Source: Paramyrothecium sp. XJ0827 (taxonomy: Eukaryota; Ascomycota; Sordariomycetes; Hypocreales; Stachybotryaceae). From it: a stretch of 64,000 bases of DNA. Made by a program: the position numbers and the translations under genes. The DNA lies in the NCBI GenBank assembly GCA_020881915.1, contig JAJFPB010000010.1, positions 310,001 through 374,000 on the forward strand, in the 5' to 3' direction. Position 1 is the stretch's first letter. Every line of letters starts with the position of its first letter. The notes under the pieces are model-generated. The model did no database searches, was not told the DNA's origin, and saw only the letters and a list, made by a program, of their open reading frames with translations. This document shows positions 36,820-48,091 of the stretch, one piece after another.

Positions 36820-37374
36820 ATGGACCCTCAACCCTGCATCACACTCATTGGCCCGGATAAGCGTGGCTTGATTTCACGACTAGACCACACAACTGGTAGT
36901 CAACACCCGGTCCTTGCAGTACAGATCAACGCCAAGTCGAAGCCTCAGGTGCACCTAGCACGCGTCTTGCCAAATAATTCGCAGCAGCCGCTTGGCACAG
37001 CCTCATATTCAAGCCTTAGCGGGTCAGTGCGGCTCAATATACATGGCCTGCCCCAGGTCAAAATGGAGCAAAGCTGGGAAGGCATGCAATATGCCAAAGT
37101 GTTTGAAGCACCGACAGAATTCGGTGGGAATGGCGGCAAGCTACGATGGAAGCCAGCTGGGTGGGGAGACGCGAATGAGCTGTGGGATGACCGAGGTATT
37201 AGGTTAGCTAAGTTCAAAAGCTTGAGTCTGGAGAACAATCCGCGACTAGATGTCTATGTACCAGCGAGCAATGTGCTAGTAGAGCTGATGCTACTGGGGT
37301 CCCTGGGATTAATGGTGGAAGATGGTAAGAGTATTAAACTGATGGGGGAAATGGTTGGAGTAATGGCTGGTTGA
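36820..37374 (+). CDS. hypothetical protein, 184 aa
   Basis: An intact intronless frame starting at ATG 36820. It has no signal peptide or membrane segment. The sequence alternates polar and hydrophobic residues as in a beta-rich fold (VLAVQINAKSKPQVHLARV, KLRWKPAGW, LDVYVPASNVLVELMLLGSL). The layout, beta strands ending in a final hydrophobic helix with LVELMLLGSLGLMVE, recalls tubby-like or LURP-one domains, but that is an impression and no diagnostic motif was found. It has a good coding appearance and no lesions. Function unknown. Confidence 0.65.
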   Translation: MDPQPCITLIGPDKRGLISRLDHTTGSQHPVLAVQINAKSKPQVHLARVLPNNSQQPLGTASYSSLSGSVRLNIHGLPQVKMEQSWEGMQYAKVFEAPTEFGGNGGKLRWKPAGWGDANELWDDRGIRLAKFKSLSLENNPRLDVYVPASNVLVELMLLGSLGLMVEDGKSIKLMGEMVGVMAG

Positions 37375-37803
37375 GTACGGGCGGAACATTAGTGTGATTT
37401 ATAAGAGAACTGTAACATGGCCATCCGCAATTACTTGTAATGGGCGCGAGAATTTAATTGGTGAAACATGGATTGTGATTCATCGAGAATTGTTGCAGAT
37501 GCTTGTCGTCCCAGATTGTTCTGGTGGTGGAACGGCAATTCCCTTCCCAGTCATCAACGCTCGGGTGGGTTGAGCTATGGTTGTTCGAGAAGTTCAACCG
37601 ATCGAGTTTTCTCCCTTTGTGATTTGGACGTAGGCCAGGTATCCTGGCCTACTCCGTGTAAGGTTCTGAGCCCCCGCCTATGCTCAGATATAAGGCTGAG
37701 CTACAAACAATTTAGCAATGTACACCATTTGTCAAACAGGGAAAGACTCCATATTATTGTTGACTTCTAGCAGTGCCTTCACGTCTCATTGGCATTAAAA
37801 AGG
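37375..37803. other. convergent spacer with a perfect hairpin
   Basis: Between the ends of the hypothetical (+) and GMC (-) genes. At 37630-37652 there is a perfect inverted repeat, GTAGGCCAGG, loop TAT, CCTGGCCTAC. No gene is present. It could influence 3'-end formation of either gene or be a transposon scar. Confidence 0.6.
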
Positions 37804-39711
37804 TTAGTGATCTAACTCTCGGATCAAATCGTCCGATATCTTTTCCGCGAGTGCATAAATTAGCGCTTGAGGATGACCAGGAGGTAGTAGAGCCAATGAA
37901 CTGGCATCAACGACACGGAGCTTATCAACCCCAATGACTCGGGCTGAATGATCCGTAACGGCGGTGGGATCATCACGGCGGCCCATACGTGCAGTACATG
38001 ATGCGTGGAAAACAGACATAACGCTGGTCCGAATATTTGCCAGAATCTGCGCGTCAGACTCTTCATGTAGACCAGGCCAATACTCAGAACTGCTTGAGCG
38101 AATGCTTCGCACTGCTTCTGTGTTGAAAATCTCACGTACACGTCTGTACATGGCAACGGCTACCTCGACGTCGCCTGGGTGCGTCAGCCAATTCGGGTTC
38201 ACAGCAGGTGGATCCGAAGCAAGGCTGCTGCTGAGTGATACGTTGCCTCGAGATAGAGGCGCTGCTAATGCGACGATTATCGCGGCGTACATTTTCCCGT
38301 CTTTTGGTTGATCGAGCCATGGAATATTGAACCGACCAATATGGCCTGCAGCAGGAAGATACTCAACATGAGGCCAATCATTCGGAAATGCGAGAAGCTC
38401 ATCCCAAGTCGATTGACTCAAATTTGCATTGCTGGGCATACGCTCCCATGCCAGGAGCTCGGCCACATTGCTGGTCAGTGGTCCAGTCTGCTTAAGGGCA
38501 TACTCCGCTACAGCTCCAGCGAGCACAAGAGGGTTGCCAATGACATTGCTTAGCGTTTCAATATTCACTTGATACGTTGGGCCAAACAATACGTGATCGC
38601 TCATATTCTGGCCGACGCCCGGACGGTCCGCAATCACCCTGATGCCGTGTTGAGCAAGATGATCCTTAGGACCAATACCAGATAACATGAGCAATTGGGG
38701 GGAGTGCACAGCACCAGCTGAAAGAATCACCTGCTTTCTAGCAGTGACGACATATTTTTGTAACCCTAGCCCGGCTACCTCGACGCCTGTGGCTCTCTTG
38801 TCGCTGTCAAATAGCACTTTGGTCGCTGGAGTGCCCAGGTATACCTTGAGTTTGTCACCCATACCGGCATCCCTGCCTGCGTAAACAAACTCAGCTGAAG
38901 TGGATCTAACCTGTGCGCGAGGGTCCATGGTTGTCTGCGCGTAGTGGTAGCCGTTCAAAACGCCCTGATTGAACTGGTCGGTCAAGTTCATGCCGAGTGC
39001 CTTGAGACCCTTAGCTGCCCACGTAGACCAAACCGGCGTCCAGCTGGGGTAGGTTACATGGATCGGCGAATTGGATGACGGGTCAAAATCGTTTTCCGTG
39101 TATGTGGTCGTTGCATTGGCCAGTCGTGTGGACTTATTTGGCGGAGTAAACTTGAAGCTCCTCTGAAAATATGGAAGAAATTGATCAAATTCATAAGTTG
39201 CATCACCCACGGCTTCGGCCCAGGCGTCCAAGGCACCTCGATTTGGCCGGTGATGGATCATGAAATTGAGAGCAGATGAACCACCAAGACATTTCCCCTG
39301 CGTGTAGTGCATCCTTCGACCTCCAGCTCCGGCCTGAGGAACAGTTTGAAGACCATAGTCCACAGTTGGGATGAAATCAACAGGATTGGAACCCACGCCA
39401 ATGATACCGCCAAGAGGTGCCGGGCCAACAATGGGCTTGCCGAGCTCGTATGAGAACCCAGCTTCAACGATGGCGACGGTGTGTCCGGCCTCAGCGAGCC
39501 GGTAAGCGATAGTGTTACCTGCTGTGCCACCTCCAACAACAACAATGTCGTATGCCTGACTGACTCTGAGTACCCCTGCAAGACTTCCGATGGACTTCTG
39601 GACAAGCCCTCCCAGCGTGGTCCAGATACTGCCAGTGATGGGATCAAGGATAGGATTCAAGATGGGAAAACCCACGGCTGAAGAAAGGAAAAGACATTTG
39701 AAGAAATGCAT
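37804..39711 (-). CDS. secreted GMC-family FAD oxidoreductase
   Basis: A 635-aa intronless frame from ATG 39711. Residues 1-16 look like a signal peptide (FFKCLFLSSAVGF). The FAD Rossmann motif GGGTAGNTIAYRLAEAG is at about 60-76. The GMC signature GGSSALNFMIHHRP follows, then the second signature ILSAGAVHSPQLLMLSGIGP. The C-terminal region has SVFHASCTARMG and LLPPGHPQALIYALAEKISDDL, with the two expected active-site His residues. Family reactions are oxidations of alcohols, sugars or aryl alcohols with FAD, giving H2O2 or passing electrons to quinones. Secreted fungal members include glucose oxidase and aryl-alcohol oxidase types; others tailor metabolites. It is divergent from the secreted acetoacetate-decarboxylase-like gene. 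The substrate is unknown. Confidence 0.93.
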   Translation of the reverse strand: MHFFKCLFLSSAVGFPILNPILDPITGSIWTTLGGLVQKSIGSLAGVLRVSQAYDIVVVGGGTAGNTIAYRLAEAGHTVAIVEAGFSYELGKPIVGPAPLGGIIGVGSNPVDFIPTVDYGLQTVPQAGAGGRRMHYTQGKCLGGSSALNFMIHHRPNRGALDAWAEAVGDATYEFDQFLPYFQRSFKFTPPNKSTRLANATTTYTENDFDPSSNSPIHVTYPSWTPVWSTWAAKGLKALGMNLTDQFNQGVLNGYHYAQTTMDPRAQVRSTSAEFVYAGRDAGMGDKLKVYLGTPATKVLFDSDKRATGVEVAGLGLQKYVVTARKQVILSAGAVHSPQLLMLSGIGPKDHLAQHGIRVIADRPGVGQNMSDHVLFGPTYQVNIETLSNVIGNPLVLAGAVAEYALKQTGPLTSNVAELLAWERMPSNANLSQSTWDELLAFPNDWPHVEYLPAAGHIGRFNIPWLDQPKDGKMYAAIIVALAAPLSRGNVSLSSSLASDPPAVNPNWLTHPGDVEVAVAMYRRVREIFNTEAVRSIRSSSSEYWPGLHEESDAQILANIRTSVMSVFHASCTARMGRRDDPTAVTDHSARVIGVDKLRVVDASSLALLPPGHPQALIYALAEKISDDLIRELDH

Positions 39712-40654
39712 TGCAGAAGAACGTTGTGTGATGAGCCCCCAAAACGAAAAGAAAAATTGCCTGGCTCGGATGGCCTGATCTCAATAGTTATAGCCGTGCT
39801 GAACTGCAGTGGAAGCTGGTATTGTCTATTTATTTCAATTCCTAGCGCGGCTGTCAAATGCCGCCATAGGTGATGATCTGTGCGTCACTTGGCTAGTGGA
39901 AGTTCGTCCTATCCTATCTTTGCCCGCGCCATCCGTACGAGATAAACGTTTTCAGCTAGCTCTGACTCTTTTGGATAAGCTGAACTGCCGACGACATCAG
40001 CTGCCCCGCTTGGTATTTGCATAGGATCGGTCGAGAACATGATGCCGGTTCACAATAGGCTTGGAAGTATTGGCAAACAGCCAAATTGTAGCAGAATGAA
40101 ATTGGCTGGAGAATATAATTTCTTGCTCGATCACTCCCAATCCGAGATCTTAGGGGCTGCGGTAACCATTATAGTAACTGTGGCAACAGCCCAGGATCTC
40201 CATCATGATCAACTTACGTACTGCCCTCTTTTCAAGCGGCATTTTGGTGTACGAAAACGAAATGGGTCGTGCCTACACCAAGCTCTTGGCAGGACAGGGA
40301 CAAGGTCGCAACACGAGTTCATACCCCAATTTGGGAACCACTTCGCCCAGCCCCCCCACTGTCTCCAACGGTGATCGATAGGAGTAACTTTTAATCGCCC
40401 GAACTAATCCTGCTGCATTGATATTATTGTATGGCAGGCTAACCCAAAGGTGGCGTGGCTTTTTACAGGAGCAATTGATGCGAGTACCAGTCAGGCAAGC
40501 CTCGGCTCAGCTGAATGACGTTGATGTATGAGATTATTTAAAGGTGAAAAACCTGGCTATCGTGCTCCCACCTTGTATCGATGCTTGCCACAAACCCAAG
40601 CAGCGCATAACTGCCAGGAACTTCCAATTAACAGTGGACGGTACTTCTGCTATC
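39712..40654. promoter_or_regulatory. shared upstream region of GMC and decarboxylase-like genes
   Basis: A 943-bp divergent region between two secreted-protein genes, with no coding frame supported. The arrangement suggests possible co-regulation; no obvious repeated site was seen. Confidence 0.5.
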
Positions 40655-41523
40655 ATGATGCTCAAGTTTGCTACTTTTCTGGCCGTCTTTGTAGGTCTGT
40701 CGGTAGCTCAATGGGACAACGATTCGCCCGCGCCTATTGAACTTGCCCCAGCGCCGTGGACTCTCAAAGGCACGATTTACTCTATCACATTTGTCCCCAC
40801 GTCAACAAATTTGCCTACTAAAGCCTACTCTCCGTTAGAACGGCAATCCGCTTCGGCAGCTGAGGGCAAGTATTTGGGCGGTCTCGGCTTGATCCAGATT
40901 ATTCGCTACACGGAAAGTCCCGTTGGGCCCTACGATGAGCTCTTGTTAGTTCCAGGGTACTTCAAGTACAACTATAAGGCGCCAAGTGGGCGTGTAGAGG
41001 AGAGAAAAAACGTGAGGATTACTCGGATTTACGTTAGTCAGAAGTACACATGCTGGAATGGACGAATGAGTATGTGCGCCTTGCATTCGATATACTTTCA
41101 TGACTGGGATAAGTATCATTTACTAATATTTACACAGACTGGAACATACCGAAGCACTTGGCTCAATTTGACTGGTCCGAAAACAAACGTGGTGAAACAA
41201 CTGTCAAAATCTACCCGCACGACACAAGTGGCGATCTCAGCGAATCTGAAGCCGCCAGCAAGCCATGGTTCAAGGCCACTTTCAAGCCTGATGTACTAGA
41301 TGGACTTCCTTTCAGCACAGATTTGTACCAAATCCTTGGTATTAACACGACCTTGGCCCAGCCACCTCTGCCATATGCAGACAGCAGATATGGCGAGTTG
41401 GCCGGAACGCAACATTGGGCCGCCACATTGCCAGAACAGGAAACTAAAGATGCCTCCTTGGGTTTCTTCGATCTCGGACAGGGCGAGGGAGATGTAGAGG
41501 ACGGAGAAATGACAATGCAGTAG
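40655..41523 (+). CDS. secreted acetoacetate-decarboxylase-like protein
   Basis: Two exons, 40655-41069 and 41138-41523, join in phase to 266 aa. The 68-nt intron has a TACTAAT branch site. The start is MMLKFATFLAVFVGLSVAQ, a clear signal peptide; the second Met (40658) is equally possible. The body has GLGLIQIIRYTESPVGPYDELLLVPGYF, ITRIYVSQKYTCWNGR and, across the splice, NWNIPKHLAQFDWSE. This is the pattern of fungal proteins with an acetoacetate decarboxylase-like beta-barrel fold. In this subgroup decarboxylase activity is not established and the Schiff-base Lys was not confirmed. It lies head-to-head with the secreted GMC oxidoreductase. Confidence 0.85.
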
Positions 41524-42740
41524 GCGATGAATACTTTCCTAACTTTTGGCCGGGTTTGCTGCGGCTTCATCCTGGGATGGTGTTGGAAAATGCAACCATC
41601 ACTTTTAATGCACCTCTGAAATGGCAGGACTAGAGGGCAGTACTTGTGAAATGTACAGCTAGCAGGACTTATTGTCATAGAGGCCAACTGCATTCATTGT
41701 TGTATTTAGTGCAGCGAATGTGGAATACGATGCACATCATGATGCATGTTAACAGCGTTACTTTCAATCGCGTTCCTGACGTTCCCGACGCATCTAGTTC
41801 TAGGTAACCATCTAGACCAAGCTCCGGGCAGCTAGGTGCGCGCTACGTCTGAGTACACTTGTCAATCGATCCAAGTCTCTCTCTTGCCAAACTTGGCCTA
41901 CTTCTGGGGTGAATACTCGTGCAACAACGAACTCCTAAGCAACTTCTGTTAGTAGTGAAATCACACATTTCCTTTCCTTCTTTTCTATGGCAAAGATCCT
42001 GGTTTCCTATAGGGTTGGTGTTAACAGTCCCTGATGCTGGCAAGGCAATGTCATCACAAGAACAAACTTGAAATTATGGGAATCCAGTACTATGGAGACT
42101 TTGCATATGCTCTGCTTGCTGGTGATCGCCAAGCCACCGATGAAAGTTCAAAGACATGCAAATGCAGGACACCGGTAATTAAACTTTGTGAAGTGACTAA
42201 ACAAATTTGCAACCTACCTACCGGTGGCAGCGCAAGTTTGATGTATAGCTAATCATGGGTCGCCTCCGGTATCATGAACTTTTTGTATCGTGATTTGAAC
42301 AGAAGACTCCGATTTGATTTCAAGTATAAAACACTCACGATGGTCAATATTCATCAAAGGCAAGCCAGCGTGGTGGCTTGGAAGTAAATCGTTCTTCCAT
42401 CTCGTATTTTGCCTCGACGACCTCCGTCACGAAGGAAAGATCGCGCTGGAGACTCTGACAGATTAGGCACTTATGTCGATATTGTCGTGCTAATGATCAT
42501 TTAATCTTATAGACGAAGGCTACCTCGATATAGTTTGGGATTGAATGGCGTTAGTTTTGCGGCTTTAGTGAAAGGCGTGGACACGAAAGCACATCTGTGG
42601 GTTCTGTTGGCAGCAGATATTGAGTGTCATGTTGGATTATTTCTTGTTTCGGCCTTCATATAACTGCGTGCGAAGTAACAGTATCAAGCAGAATTCGCCT
42701 GGACCTCTTGGTGCAATTTCTTCACAAATACATGTAGGTC
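41524..42740. other. 1.2-kb convergent spacer
   Basis: Only short chance frames; no gene or strong repeat recognised between the ends of the decarboxylase-like and dienelactone-hydrolase genes. Confidence 0.5.
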
Positions 42741-43663
42741 CTAATCAACCAAGTGTCTCTGAAACCATGCAACACATTGGTCCTCCGCGTCGTTCGCGTC
42801 CTTGGCCGCACCATCAAGCCGGTTGTCTGCTCTGACACAAAAGCCGTGACCTGCCCCAGGGTAAATTGTCATTTCGCCTTTTTGGTTAGACGGCTTGCTG
42901 TCAAGGATTGTGCGTATCCTCTCACAGCTCTCTGATGACAAGACCATGTCTTTGTCGCCCACGGCGAAGCTGACGGGCATCTTAATTGCCTCAATGTCCC
43001 CCGGAACCGTGAGGAAACTTGGATGACCTGTAAAGGCCGCGTCGATCAGTCGTACATCGTTTGATTCTGGCTCACCAGCCATCAAAACAGTGTGCTTCCC
43101 CCCCCAGCAAAATCCGGCAGCACCAATCTTAAATTTGGCGCCTTCATCTTTTCTAACTCCAGCGAAGAAAGCCTTCACAATTGGCAAGGTCTTGCTGGGC
43201 CAGTTTTTATATAGGAAAGGTAGAAACCCATACATAATTTGCGGTACATTATAACTGCTAGGTTTCAGCGTAAGGGCTTCCGGGAATTTTGAATGCAGAC
43301 TTACAGCTTTGATAAATAATCTCCAGGGCCAGATAAAACAGCAAAACTGTCCATTAGCCAGAGCGGGGCAGCATTTCCTTGATTTGTCAGTGTCACAGTC
43401 CTACTACTTGAAGAAATAGACTACGCACCACCCATGAAGTCGGGAAGATAAACCTTGAAGTTGCCCTTGTCAGCATAATGGTCTGCGAGGATTCGGTTGT
43501 TGACGAACTCCCAGCCGTACGCGTCCGGTATAATGACGACGATGGCTTTCGCGGGACCGACAAGAGGCTCTGCTACATAAACATCCAGACCATGCAACGT
43601 AGCGACGGTGCCACGAGGTGTACCCTCATGTACGTGGCCTCGAAAACAATCAGGGCAGGACAT
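42741..43663 (-). CDS. dienelactone hydrolase family protein
   Basis: Exons 43429-43663, 43305-43377 and 42741-43257 on the minus strand join in phase to 274 aa. The start at 43663 gives MSCPDCFRGHVHEGTPRG, the usual fungal start. The alpha/beta-hydrolase triad of the family (PF01738) is present: Cys in GAAGFCWGG, Asp in AVGDKDMV, His in YPGAGHGFCVR. Intron 1 follows DFMG; intron 2 splits a Leu codon. Cytosolic. Classic members open dienelactones in aromatic breakdown; fungal paralogues act on varied lactones and also occur in metabolite clusters. Its neighbours here are a P450 and oxidoreductases. Confidence 0.92.
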
Positions 43664-44242
43664 GATGTCAAGAATCAGTTTCGTCGGTGCAAACAACTCT
43701 GATATTTTAGAAATTTGAGCTGTCTAGGATTATGTGCTTTTTTCGAGGAAGGGGGGGGGGGTGGGCTGTGCAGATCACGGGAGTCGACTGGAACTCTAAA
43801 TGTGCGGAGTTTGTGGAGATGGAATCCCTAGCATTCTTGACTAAATTGCATGCATACTCGACGTTTTCTGCTCCAGGGTAGCAGATTCAATCTTGGAAGG
43901 TACCTACGTGGATGCCATGTGTCGAAGTTTACGGTTAAATTTACATCTTTTTGTGACTGTGGTTCTACAGCGAGGCAGCGTTTCCTCATGAGCCTTAAAT
44001 CATGCAAGTTTCGACAACTTAGCTCGACTAAGGCGCAGGGAATTAGAATGGGTTGAGAAATGCATTGCTGAGGCCTGGCTCAGACTCTTGTTTCAACTAT
44101 ACAAGATGCCGCGGAAAACTCAAACTCTTCAAAAAGTGGACAACCTGACCAGTCTTCTTTAAGACCACTTCAAGAGACAATGAAGGAAGAACAGTGCCTC
44201 CCAGCAAACTCAGAGATTATCCACATCATGAAATAGCACGCT
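43664..44242. other. spacer between P450 end and dienelactone hydrolase start
   Basis: A 579-bp promoter region of the hydrolase, with a run of twelve or so G near 43750-43762. No gene. Confidence 0.6.
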
Positions 44243-45990
44243 TCACGTTCTTAATTTGTCAAACTTTATCAGACAAGTATGATCCTGCAGAAATTCAGCC
44301 AAGTGTCAATGGTACAAATCTTTCACATAAACCAACCTTCACCTCGGCGAACCGATCATCGTAGAAAGTTTCAACACGAGCCGTGATTGCGGGGGTAACC
44401 CCCTCAAATCCAGGGGCTATTGAAGTCCGGTACTCTCGGAAGAGTGTAGCAACCAGTGTGGTCATTTCGGCCATGGCCAGGCTAAATGATGTCAGAGGGT
44501 GTAATTCAAACCCATACATGAAACCAAGATTGGGTAGTGCTTACTGTATGCCAATGCACATTCGACCACCGCTTGAGAAGCCCCAGAACCATCGATTCAG
44601 CTCTCCTGCTTCCTGCACAAGCCATCGGTCAGGGTTGAAAGCCAGCGGATCCTTGAAAACGTCTGGGTTGCGGTGCAGAGTCCAGGGTGATATACCCACG
44701 ACACTACCACCAGGAATGGTATAACCGTCGACAAGGGATTCAATATCGAGCGATCTCGGCTCGGTGCTTGGCAATGGAGCATATAGTCTCAGTGTCTCTT
44801 TAATAACTGCGTTCAGGTATGGGCATTGATCGCTCGCTTCGGCCTTTGGGTTACCTTGTTGATTCAATGCATTTGCCGATAGAGCCAGGACCTCATCTCT
44901 CAACTTCTCTTGAAACTTTTCGTTACCAGGAAGTGATAGTGACCAGACAAGAAACATCAGAGTATCACTGGTGGTGTCGATACCGGCAAGGAAGTGGTCT
45001 GCACACTCAGATGCCATTTGCATGTCACGCATGCCATCCGCCCTCTGAGTTTCATGATACTGCCAGAGTCTTTCCATGATGGAAACTCGTTGGTCTAGGA
45101 TCGTCCAATGTTAGCAATTGCTAAGGCTTTGTGGAGAAGCAGGAAGGAAATTGAAATTTACCATTTGAGGGATTTCTTTTTCCCTCATCAGCCCGGAAGT
45201 CCCGGAAAGCCTGCAACGCATGTCTTCGAATCGCTGTATATGCGGTGGGTGGTTGCATTGGAAGTATCGGTTTCACAAGATGTCCCATCAAGTTGGTCTG
45301 CTGGTATAGCCATTTTGTCAACCAGTTGAAGTGTACGAGAAACCAGGACAGCCTCCGACGAGACGGGTGCACAATGTCTGCAATGAGCTCCTTGTGAGCC
45401 TTGGAACCCTGAAGTGCAGAAGTTGCCCCGTACTTTCCGTAAACGAAATCTGTGATGCTATCGAGGGAGTAATAGTGTAAGGTGCTGAAGATCTCGCTTA
45501 TATGCCCCGGTTCATTCTCGATCAGTTCCAAGTACCGGCTAGCCTTCCCTTCTACCATGCTTGTGATTTCGGGCTTGAAGATAGATGATTTAGAATAGGC
45601 ATGTGACAGCAGCTTTTTTCTGTCGCCATGCTCTTTGGGCGAGTGGAATGTGAACAAATTCTGCTCGCCATATACATCAAACATACGGTAAAAAGTCGTC
45701 CGACCATATCGGCTTCCTGGTCCATATATCGTTCGTAAGGCCGTCAAACTGTTAAAGGAGACTTCATTTGGGCCAATACGCACTGCTGGCCCGTACTTTT
45801 GATGCAGCTGGTGAATGATGCGTGTGCGGGTGCCTCTCCAATCCTCATATGCAAGCCTCCACTTGGTGGCAGCAAAAAGCGTGGGCCCAGGTACGTGTGA
45901 GAGTGGGCTGAAGATAAGAGGATCTAGAAATAGCCATTTGATAAGAAGGGTAATCACAACAAAGGCTGCTGTGATTGGGAGGATTGCCAT
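44243..45990 (-). CDS. cytochrome P450 monooxygenase, full length
   Basis: Exons 45162-45990, 44545-45094, 44337-44481 and 44284-44243 on the minus strand join in phase to 521 aa. An N-terminal membrane anchor (ITAAFVVITLLIKWLFL) precedes the hinge FSPLSHVPGP. Landmarks: I-helix FLAGIDTTSDTL, K-helix VIKETLR, PERF-like FNPDRW, heme loop FSSGGRMCIGIHLAMAEM, with the Cys ligand and His-Leu joined across intron 2. The last exon of 14 codons (DHTCLIKFDKLRT) restores the normal C-terminus and uses a GTTGGT donor. It acts at the ER with a P450 reductase. The substrate is unknown. No lesions, in contrast to the P450 relic near 19 kb. Confidence 0.94.
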
Positions 45991-47380
45991 TGGAGCACGA
46001 TCTAGATAACTGGTGACGATGATGGCAGGGTTTCGGACATTAAAACTGGCCGCATAACTGTTCAGAGGAGAATCAACCTTTTAGCTTTTTGAATGTCGAT
46101 GAATTAGTCATGCAGAACCCTCGTGACTCGATTCTACCTTAATTACGACTAGCATGACGAATTCCGCCAATGAAGGCTAGTCTAGGCACATCAAGAACCA
46201 CACAAAGGGCGTAGTAGTGTTGTAATTGCGTCTGCGGAGTTCTGCCGTTATCTGGTCCAACGCCAAATCCAGCTCAAAGAAGCATGCTACAAAAGAACTA
46301 CCAGCGGCGTCGAAAATTAGACAATTTGTGCGGCTAGAAAATACTCAACGTAAGCCGCCGAAAGCAATGTTCCGTGGCGCAACCACTAGTCGATTCCAAG
46401 GTACACGAGCTAGTGTACAATGACGATTTCGCCAAGGTTGGGCGGGATGCGGGAGACATTTATGTCCACATCGACTACTCTGATAGTCACACAGACTATA
46501 ATGATATTGTAGAAGCTGGACCTATCTCGGAGAAACGTATGAAGCCGGGATTCTGGAGCAAGATTAATTCGGTCTGGAGATCCATTACTGGCCGTATTCG
46601 TGCAAAGCCACCTTCCTCGCGTAGAGACGTCTTGGACAGTTCAGTTAGGAAAAGGCAGATGGTTACATGGCTGCGACGATGCCATTTTTGGAACAGTCTT
46701 CGCGATGAACCTCAATGTGGAGATGACGATAACAAGAAGCTCATTGCATTCGACGCGGCCTTGCATTGCGCCGGCACCAGGTTCAGTCCCTGGACACTTT
46801 ACGTGATACGTCTCGTGGGTAATACCGGCGTCGGACGGCTGAGAATACGAGACGCATCGCAGCAAGAAAGTTTGGAGGTCGCACAAAACCGGTCCTTCCC
46901 AATACTGGTGTAGCGGGCCATTTACCCTCCGTTATCTTTTCAACTAAATGCCATGGAGTCAGGAATGTGTTGTCCGACATATGATGTGTCCTGTAGCCAA
47001 TGGTCCTATAGGCCTCTGTCATGGATCTGGTGCCTATTCTGAAGAGAGAGGTATTGGTGACTTGGAAGCCCCTGAGCAAAATTGGCTTGCCGATGCTGCA
47101 GACTCAAGCTGCTTTAAGTTTTCTTCTGGCGTTTTGCGTGCAGAGAGCATTCTATGCATTGAGACTTCTTACTTTACGGCGCAACCCCGCAGCAATATTG
47201 TATCCCGGTTATAAAATGTTATTAAGTTTGAGAACTCGGGAGGTTTGTGAAACGGAGCATGGACTTCGACCGGTCCCTTGCTCCTCACTAAAGGGGGGCG
47301 AAAAACAAACCAAGATCCTGCAGCGGCGATAAAACCTTTCTCACAATCTACCCCTCATTTCCTCACCAATATCATCAACC
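45991..47380. other. spacer upstream of P450 and of the 236-aa hypothetical
   Basis: The P450 promoter lies at the left end. A possible gene fragment at 46374-46913 is listed separately; otherwise nothing recognised. Confidence 0.5.
46374..46913 (+). other. possible decayed gene fragment
   Basis: An open stretch of about 180 codons without an ATG at its beginning (first in-frame ATG near 46539). Composition is protein-like, with acidic and aromatic runs (IYVHIDYSDSHTDYNDIV) followed by a basic part. No domain was recognised. It could be an exon of a gene whose other parts are lost, or a chance frame. Confidence 0.25.
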
Positions 47381-48091
47381 ATGTCTCCTACTCCAGCACG
47401 AAGGCCTTCCACAGGCGGTTTGCCACCAGTTCGTATCCGCGAGCATTATGTAATTGAAGAGGTGCCCAGTTGCGATGGTACACCCTGCTTTACCGCGTGG
47501 ATCCGCCAGGAAATCATCCGCGTCCCCCAGGGATGGTCGTTGTCAGATTATCCTAGCCATGATCAGCGTCCTCAATGGTCCCTTCAGATCTACGATACAA
47601 GGCCGCACGCCGGTGATCCAAATCATTTGAAAAGAATGGCCGAAATGTTGCATCGGGAAACACGAGAAGAGCGTGAAGGCTTTGGACGCCAGCGGCCTGA
47701 TCGAATCGACGTATGGGGCTTGCCGCTCGATGTCAACACCACGGAGAAAGAAAAAATACAAAAATGCAAAGCCCACATCTCGGCTGAGATTGCATCGCGA
47801 AAGGCTGCTGGGAATACTCATTTCTACATTACAGGACTCAGTGCCCATCTATTTTGGCAACGGGCGATTATCATCATCGACCGGCCGGAAGAAGGATGGG
47901 ATGATGATGAGGGTGGCTTTTTAGCGGTCTATTGGCATTTTCAACCTAGATATCTTGAGATGTGCAAACGGGAATATGGCAAAGACTACCAAGAACCGGA
48001 AATTCGTACAGTTCGGTGCTCTCGAAGCGAGCTGGGCGATAGGTTAGGGGACCTGAGGGAGGGCATGAGTTATGATTCTTGCGATTTGTAA
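47381..48091 (+). CDS. hypothetical protein, 236 aa
   Basis: An intact intronless frame beginning ATG at 47381, with a CACC-type context just before it (ATCAACC). No signal peptide or membrane helix. Hydrophilic, rich in Arg, Glu and Trp, with segments such as REHYVIEEVPSCDGTPCFTAW, DVWGLPLDVNTTEKEKIQK and HLFWQRAIIIIDRPEEGWDD. No family recognised. It lies between the P450 and the ATP-grasp gene and may or may not belong with them. Confidence 0.6.
   Translation: MSPTPARRPSTGGLPPVRIREHYVIEEVPSCDGTPCFTAWIRQEIIRVPQGWSLSDYPSHDQRPQWSLQIYDTRPHAGDPNHLKRMAEMLHRETREEREGFGRQRPDRIDVWGLPLDVNTTEKEKIQKCKAHISAEIASRKAAGNTHFYITGLSAHLFWQRAIIIIDRPEEGWDDDEGGFLAVYWHFQPRYLEMCKREYGKDYQEPEIRTVRCSRSELGDRLGDLREGMSYDSCDL

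Noticed and set aside
43664..43696. Extended N-terminus of the dienelactone hydrolase from a TTG codon at 43696
   Set aside because: The ATG at 43663 gives the conserved MSCPDCFRGH start.
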